Assembly (NCBI GenBank): GCA_000433735.1 | Contig: HF998342.1 | Coordinates: 7,625-17,330, forward strand | DNA: 9,706 bases | DNA from: Clostridium sp. CAG:167 | Lineage (GTDB): Bacteria > Bacillota > Clostridia > Lachnospirales > Lachnospiraceae | Direction of reading: 5' to 3' | Part shown: piece by piece, positions 6,384-9,706 of the stretch | Layout of the letters: each line of letters starts with the position of its first letter | Numbering within the stretch: the first letter of the stretch is position 1 | Position numbers and translations under genes: made by a program | The notes under the pieces: generated by a model | The model's input: the letters and a program-made list of their open reading frames with translations, nothing else | Database searches by the model: none | Told to the model about the DNA's origin: nothing

Positions 6384-8039
6384 ATGGCTTGTAGTGATTT
6401 TGTTTATGCAGAGGACACGCTGGACTATATAATAGGCAGTTACCGGGGAGATAATTATGTGATGGAGACCTATGAACCGGATTGTTATGTCCGTCTGGAT
6501 GCTTTTCAGGGGATTATATACAAAAGGGAAGAGAAGAGAGACAGCAATACTATCTGGCAGTATGGTTTTGGGGCGGTTCCCAATGTGTATGGCCTGATGA
6601 GCCAGGTAGCACTGGAAGAAAGCGGCGTCTTTTCCCTGCGGCGGCAGCCTTATCTTGATCTGTATGGTCAGGGGGTGATGATAGGACTGGTGGATACGGG
6701 GGTGGATTTTACCCATGAGGCCTTTATCAACGCCGATGGTTCTTCCCGGATCGTGGCGTTGTGGGATCAGACCATACAGGATGGGCAAGGGACGGAGCAG
6801 TTCCCCTATGGCAGAGAATTTACGCAGGAGGATCTCAGCCTGGCACTGACTATGGAAGATCCTTTTTTGGCGGTGCCTTCCCGGGATGAAGTGGGGCATG
6901 GGACTTTCCTTTCCGGGGTGGCAGCCGGAAACGAGATGCCGGAGAAAAACTTTTCCGGGGTGGCGCCGTTAGCGGAGCTGGCGGTTGTAAAATGCAAGGA
7001 GGCTAAACAGGCATACCGGGATTATTACGGTGTGCCGGAGGGAGTGCATGTTTACCAGGAAAACGACATTCTGGCAGGGATCGCTTTTTTGATGAAAACG
7101 GCGGAGAGGAGAAATCGTCCGGTGGTGATCTTCCTTGGTATGGGGACAAATATGGGCAGTCATGATGGGGGAACTTCTTTGTCGGCGTTTATGGAACGGT
7201 ACAACCGGGTTACCGGTGTGACAATGATGGTCTGTGCCGGCAATGAGGGAAATACAAGGCACCATCATTGGATCGCCAGAAAAAATGACATGATGGACAT
7301 TAGTGTCCAGGAAAAAATACCCGGTTTTATGTGCCAGATCTGGTGGCGTACCCCGGGAGGCCTGACCATAGGCCTGACTTCTCCCGGAGGACAGATATAT
7401 AAGGAGATCAAAGCGGTGAAGGGGGAGAGGAGGTCGTTCCGGTTTTCTGCCGAAAGATCAACGGTAGAGGTCCTGTTTGGGGAGTCCCAGGAGTTTAGCA
7501 GGGAACAGGTGGTGGTACTGCGTTTTGTGGATGCGGCACCGGGAATCTGGAAAATCACCGTGAATTCAGATTTTGATGCTCCTAATTTCCACGCCTGGCT
7601 TCCGATACAAAATTTCCTGCCACAGGATGTGATTTTTCTGGATTCTAACCCGGATTCAACTATAAACAGTGCAGGGACGGCTACTTATGTAACGGCGGTA
7701 TCTGCCTATGATCCGGTGTCAAAGAGCCTGTATGCCCCCAGTGGAAGGGGATTCACACCCACTGGCATCATTAAGCCGGAGATTGTGGCACCGGGAGTCA
7801 ATATAAGCGGACCGGTAAAAGGAAACCGTTACGGAACCATGACCGGAACCAGCGTGGCCACAGCCATAGGGGCAGGGGTGGCGGCACTTTTTATGCAGAA
7901 TTATGAAGAGGAAAGCCTGAACGGGATCGGTGTCAGGGAAGTGTTTATCAGAGGGGCTATGCCCCGGGGAGTGCCTTATCCCAACACAGAATGGGGATTT
8001 GGCATCCTGCAGGCAGAAAGAAGTGTAAACGGTTATTGA
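6384..8039 (+). CDS. Csp-like S8 family serine protease (subtilase)
   Basis: This 551-residue protein belongs to the subtilisin family and most resembles the clostridial Csp type, whose studied members activate the cortex hydrolase SleC during spore germination. Residues 1 to about 90 look like the Csp prodomain (DYIIGSYRGD at 14-23). The triad is Asp104 (GLVDTGVD), His172 (GHGTFLSG) and Ser490 (GTSVATA); the oxyanion Asn is Asn287 (CAGNEG). Residues about 300-425 form a beta-rich insertion between the oxyanion Asn and the Ser, as in Csp jelly-roll domains. All catalytic residues are present, so it should be active. There is no signal peptide or membrane segment, so a cytoplasmic or spore location is expected. 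The start has GGGAG five bases upstream. Its GGG/CGG-rich codons look more GC-rich than clpX. Lachnospiraceae carry several such genes, so a role in germination is possible but not established here. Confidence 0.9.
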   Translation: MACSDFVYAEDTLDYIIGSYRGDNYVMETYEPDCYVRLDAFQGIIYKREEKRDSNTIWQYGFGAVPNVYGLMSQVALEESGVFSLRRQPYLDLYGQGVMIGLVDTGVDFTHEAFINADGSSRIVALWDQTIQDGQGTEQFPYGREFTQEDLSLALTMEDPFLAVPSRDEVGHGTFLSGVAAGNEMPEKNFSGVAPLAELAVVKCKEAKQAYRDYYGVPEGVHVYQENDILAGIAFLMKTAERRNRPVVIFLGMGTNMGSHDGGTSLSAFMERYNRVTGVTMMVCAGNEGNTRHHHWIARKNDMMDISVQEKIPGFMCQIWWRTPGGLTIGLTSPGGQIYKEIKAVKGERRSFRFSAERSTVEVLFGESQEFSREQVVVLRFVDAAPGIWKITVNSDFDAPNFHAWLPIQNFLPQDVIFLDSNPDSTINSAGTATYVTAVSAYDPVSKSLYAPSGRGFTPTGIIKPEIVAPGVNISGPVKGNRYGTMTGTSVATAIGAGVAALFMQNYEEESLNGIGVREVFIRGAMPRGVPYPNTEWGFGILQAERSVNGY

Positions 8040-8064
8040 CAGAATAAAAGGAATGGAGTAACCT
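8036..8064 (+). promoter_or_regulatory. Possible weak hisC promoter
   Basis: A perfect TTGACA (8036-8041) overlaps the subtilase stop codon, but the hexamer 17 bases on is TAACCT (8059-8064), only three matches to TATAAT. It may give hisC its own transcript; otherwise hisC is read from the subtilase promoter, as no terminator lies in the 58-base gap. Confidence 0.25.
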
Positions 8065-8097
8065 TGAAACAGACAAATTTCAACAGGGAGGACACAC

Positions 8098-9153
8098 ATG
8101 AGATCGTGGACAGATAATGTAAGAAAAGTAGTTCCGTATGTGCCTGGTGAGCAGCCACAGGGAACGGGAATCATAAAATTAAACACCAATGAAAATCCAT
8201 ATCCACCGGCACCGTCGGTATATGCAATTCATGAAAAAATGGATATTGATCGTTTTTCTCTGTATCCGGATCCGGAGGCAGGAAAACTGGTGCATGGCCT
8301 GGAGCATTATTATAATCTGCAGGAAGGTCAGGTGTTTGTGGGAGTCGGCTCGGATGATGTGCTGGCACTGGCGTTTTTGACCTTTTTTAACTCGGGGAAA
8401 CCGATTTTGTTCCCGGATATTACGTATTCCTTTTATCCGGTGTGGGCTCAGGTGTACCGGATCCCGTATGAGTGTCCGGCGTTGGATGAGAATTTCAAGA
8501 TCCGGATCGAAGACTATAAAAAAGAGAATGGCGGTATCGTGATCGCCAATCCAAATGCACCTACTTCCCTGGCGCTGGGAGTAGATGCCATCGAAGAAAT
8601 TGTGAAAGCTAATCCAGATGTAGTGGTGATCATTGATGAGGCTTATGTAGATTTTGGTGGTGAGACGGTGCTGCCGCTTATCCACCGTTACGACAATCTG
8701 CTGGTAGTGCGTACTTATTCTAAATCCCGCGCTCTGGCAGGTATGCGCATAGGTTTTGCCATGGGAAATAAAAAGCTGATCCAGGCTATGAAAGATGTGA
8801 AAGAGTCTATTAATTCATACACTATGACGGCAGCATCTATCCTGATTGGTGCCGCCGCTCTGGAGGATGAGGATTATTTTCAGGAAAAACTGGCGATGGT
8901 CATGGCTACCAGAAGTCGTGTGAAAGAAGAACTGGAACGCCGTGGGTTTACCGTACTGGATTCCCGTGCTAACTTCCTTTTTGCAAAAAAAGAAGGGGTG
9001 TCCGGTACAGAACTGTTTGAGAAACTCCGGGATAAAAAGATCTTTGTCCGTCATTTTAATGGAGAGCGCATTAAAGATTATCTGCGCATCACCATCGGTA
9101 CAGATGAACAGATGGATGCCATGCTGAAAGCACTGGATGAGATTTTGGGTTAG
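8098..9153 (+). CDS. hisC: Histidinol-phosphate aminotransferase
   Basis: This 351-residue PLP enzyme of aminotransferase class I/II should convert imidazole-acetol phosphate and glutamate to histidinol phosphate and 2-oxoglutarate in histidine synthesis. The substrate-end motif NTNENPYPPAPS is at 29-40, VGVGSDD at 81-87, the cofactor-ring motif NPNAPTS at 151-157 (usually NPNNPTG), DEAYVDF at 180-186, the Schiff-base lysine is Lys209 in RTYSKSRALAGMRIGF, and the carboxylate-binding Arg330 is in DYLRITIG. Length is normal for HisC. The start has AGGGAGG six bases upstream, the best ribosome site in the window. No other his gene is nearby, so this is an orphan copy; a broader aromatic or other aminotransferase activity is possible, since HisC-like enzymes are often annotated beyond their true specificity. 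A strong hairpin terminator follows 64 bases after the stop. Confidence 0.9.
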   Translation: MRSWTDNVRKVVPYVPGEQPQGTGIIKLNTNENPYPPAPSVYAIHEKMDIDRFSLYPDPEAGKLVHGLEHYYNLQEGQVFVGVGSDDVLALAFLTFFNSGKPILFPDITYSFYPVWAQVYRIPYECPALDENFKIRIEDYKKENGGIVIANPNAPTSLALGVDAIEEIVKANPDVVVIIDEAYVDFGGETVLPLIHRYDNLLVVRTYSKSRALAGMRIGFAMGNKKLIQAMKDVKESINSYTMTAASILIGAAALEDEDYFQEKLAMVMATRSRVKEELERRGFTVLDSRANFLFAKKEGVSGTELFEKLRDKKIFVRHFNGERIKDYLRITIGTDEQMDAMLKALDEILG

Positions 9154-9212
9154 TGATTTTTCACAAAAAAGAAAAATATAATCTAATATTTTATACAAAA
9201 TTAATAAAAATG

Positions 9213-9241
9213 TTGACACTGCTCCTGGTTCGTATTAAACT
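9213..9241 (+). promoter_or_regulatory. Promoter-like sequence embedded in the hairpin
   Basis: A perfect TTGACA (9213-9218) is followed after 17 bases by TAACT-like TAAACT (9236-9241), four matches to the -10 consensus. The inverted repeat 9217-9251 covers its spacer and -10, so the repeat could also act as an operator. No convincing coding region follows within 300 bases. Confidence 0.35.
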
Positions 9242-9262
9242 AAGAGCAGTGGTTTATTTTAT
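9217..9262 (+). terminator. Hairpin terminator after hisC
   Basis: CACTGCTC (9217-9224) pairs with GAGCAGTG (9244-9251). After one C/A mismatch the stem continues with T-A, G-U, G-C, T-A and T-A to a seven-base loop CGTATTA (9231-9237). The tail TTTATTTTATT is U-rich. This fits Rho-independent termination of hisC. A promoter-like sequence overlaps it. Confidence 0.65.
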
Positions 9263-9291
9263 TCTCACAGGGAAAACCAACTTATTACAAT

Positions 9292-9315
9292 ATGGGGATT
9301 TTATATAAAGCCCAT
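9292..9315. repeat. Imperfect palindrome
   Basis: ATGGG (9292-9296) and CCCAT (9311-9315) flank the perfect palindrome TTTATATAAA (9300-9309); the two symmetry centres are one base apart. It could be a hairpin in RNA or a protein site in DNA. Confidence 0.45.
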
Positions 9316-9538
9316 GAGAAAGTCCGGAGGATGAGTTTGATCTGCTGCGGCAGACAAAGATTTTCAGAGAATAAAGAATGGACATTGGCTGAGAGCATTG
9401 GCGGCTGCCGGGGGGAAGGCGGAGCCGGTGTTTGGAGAGAAGCGGCCGGAATGTCGAAAAACTGTGGAGTTCCCGACGGGAAAAGAATCATCCGAAGGAT
9501 TTTTACATGGGAAAATAAAAGAGAAAAAAGGAATCTTG

Positions 9539-9586
9539 TAAAAATTTAAAAAAATTGTTGACAGAATGATACTTGTGTAATATAAT
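9539..9586 (+). promoter_or_regulatory. Consensus sigma-A promoter of the tRNA operon
   Basis: TTGACA (9558-9563), a 17-base spacer and TATAAT (9581-9586) match the consensus at all twelve positions. The A/T tract at about 9539-9556 just upstream resembles an UP element. Predicted start is near 9593. Such strength is usual for stable-RNA operons, and the next gene is a tRNA. Confidence 0.9.
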
Positions 9587-9591
9587 AGGTC

Positions 9592-9633
9592 TTGCGTCAC
9601 GGATAAGAGATGCAAACGGTATTACAAAATACC
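9592..9633 (+). other. tRNA leader with two hairpins
   Basis: TTGCGTC (9592-9598) pairs with GATGCAA (9609-9615) with one wobble, and GGTATT (9618-9623) pairs perfectly with AATACC (9628-9633) around ACAA. Together they fill most of the precursor 5' leader of the tRNA transcript, which RNase P would remove. Confidence 0.45.
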
Positions 9634-9639
9634 CGGAAA

Positions 9640-9706
9640 CGGGGTGTGGCTCAGCTTGGCTAGAGCGCTTGATTTGGGATCAAGAGGCCGCAGGTTCGAA
9701 TCCTGT
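9640..9706 (+). tRNA. tRNA-Pro (anticodon UGG), cut by window end
   Basis: The acceptor 5' strand CGGGGTG (9640-9646), D-arm GCTC/GAGC with a ten-base loop, anticodon stem CTTGA/TCAAG with loop TTTGGGA (anticodon TGG at 9675-9677), variable loop AGGCC and T-arm GCAGG-TTCGAAT-CCTGT are all present and of normal size. The window ends exactly after the T-arm, so the 3' acceptor strand and CCA end lie outside. It closely resembles Bacillus tRNA-Pro(UGG). More tRNAs may follow. Confidence 0.95.

Larger units (their letters stand above)
9154..9557. other. About 400 bases with no recognisable gene
   Basis: Between hisC and the tRNA promoter I see no protein I recognise. An open frame from 9292 (or ATG 9331) to 9549 has odd Gly/Arg-rich composition and no well-spaced ribosome site; GGAGG abuts the ATG at 9331, although it would suit a TTG at 9337. 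Structures present are a quasi-palindrome (9292-9315), a hairpin TTTG-A-TCTGC with its mate (9336-9358, loop TGCG), TTCCC-GAC-GGGAA (9470-9482), and ATCC-GAA-GGAT followed by TTTT (9490-9504). The middle (about 9390-9450) is GC-rich while both ends are AT-rich. An untranslated RNA or decayed gene are both possible. Confidence 0.4.

Noticed and set aside
9320..9340. Fragment GAAAGTCCGGAGGATGAG recalling the conserved 5' block of RNase P RNA
   Set aside because: The region is too short and the other conserved blocks of RNase P RNA are absent.
9292..9549. Open frame of 85 codons on the plus strand
   Set aside because: No spaced ribosome site at the first ATG, unusual Gly/Arg/Cys composition, no family resemblance, and it runs into the A/T tract before the tRNA promoter. 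Kept only as part of the non-coding description.
9252..9557. T-box or amino-acid riboswitch upstream of the tRNA
   Set aside because: No T-box core sequence or specifier-loop signature, and the downstream gene is a tRNA with its own consensus promoter.
1..9706. CRISPR arrays, insertion sequences, phage genes or restriction systems
   Set aside because: No regularly spaced repeats, transposase motifs, terminal inverted repeats or phage-like proteins were seen on either strand.

Overview
The window looks like chromosome from an anaerobic Firmicute of class Clostridia, most likely a Lachnospiraceae (Blautia/Ruminococcus-like) gut bacterium. The basis is its moderate GC, strong purine-rich ribosome binding sites, a Csp-type subtilase, an HtrA with a long Gln/Asn-rich cytoplasmic head, and a zinc-ribbon kinase-like protein of the type built around an 'IKEYFP' N-lobe. 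This assignment is inference from protein style; no rRNA is present.

Layout: (1) 61-1491, minus strand, a polyprenyl-phosphate sugar-phosphate transferase that starts exopolysaccharide or capsule synthesis; any linked glycan genes lie to the left, outside the window. (2) 1492-1679, a divergent AT-rich control region with 11-bp-spaced direct repeats. (3) 1680-3287, membrane-anchored HtrA protease. (4) 3311-3342, a perfect 13-bp hairpin, then 3407-4783, a divergent ClpX that lacks the RKH loop motif. (5) 4883-6232, a zinc-ribbon pseudokinase that has lost the HRD Asp, the catalytic-loop Lys and the DFG Asp, and carries a second, decayed kinase N-lobe. A strong terminator closes this block at about 6310. 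(6) 6384-8039, a cytoplasmic Csp-like S8 serine protease with an intact triad, followed after 58 bp by hisC (8098-9153). (7) 9154-9639, no recognisable gene, but a hairpin terminator with an embedded promoter-like sequence and several further hairpins. (8) A consensus sigma-A promoter (9558-9586) drives tRNA-Pro(UGG), which runs off the right edge.

The main theme is protein quality control: HtrA outside the membrane, a ClpX unfoldase inside, a catalytically dead kinase-like protein directly downstream of clpX, and a subtilase. The most interesting point is the pairing of a ClpX that has lost its ssrA-tag loop motif with a neighbouring zinc-ribbon pseudokinase. This suggests, but does not prove, a specialised unfoldase with a dedicated adaptor or regulator. 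The remaining genes are ordinary housekeeping or surface-glycan genes.
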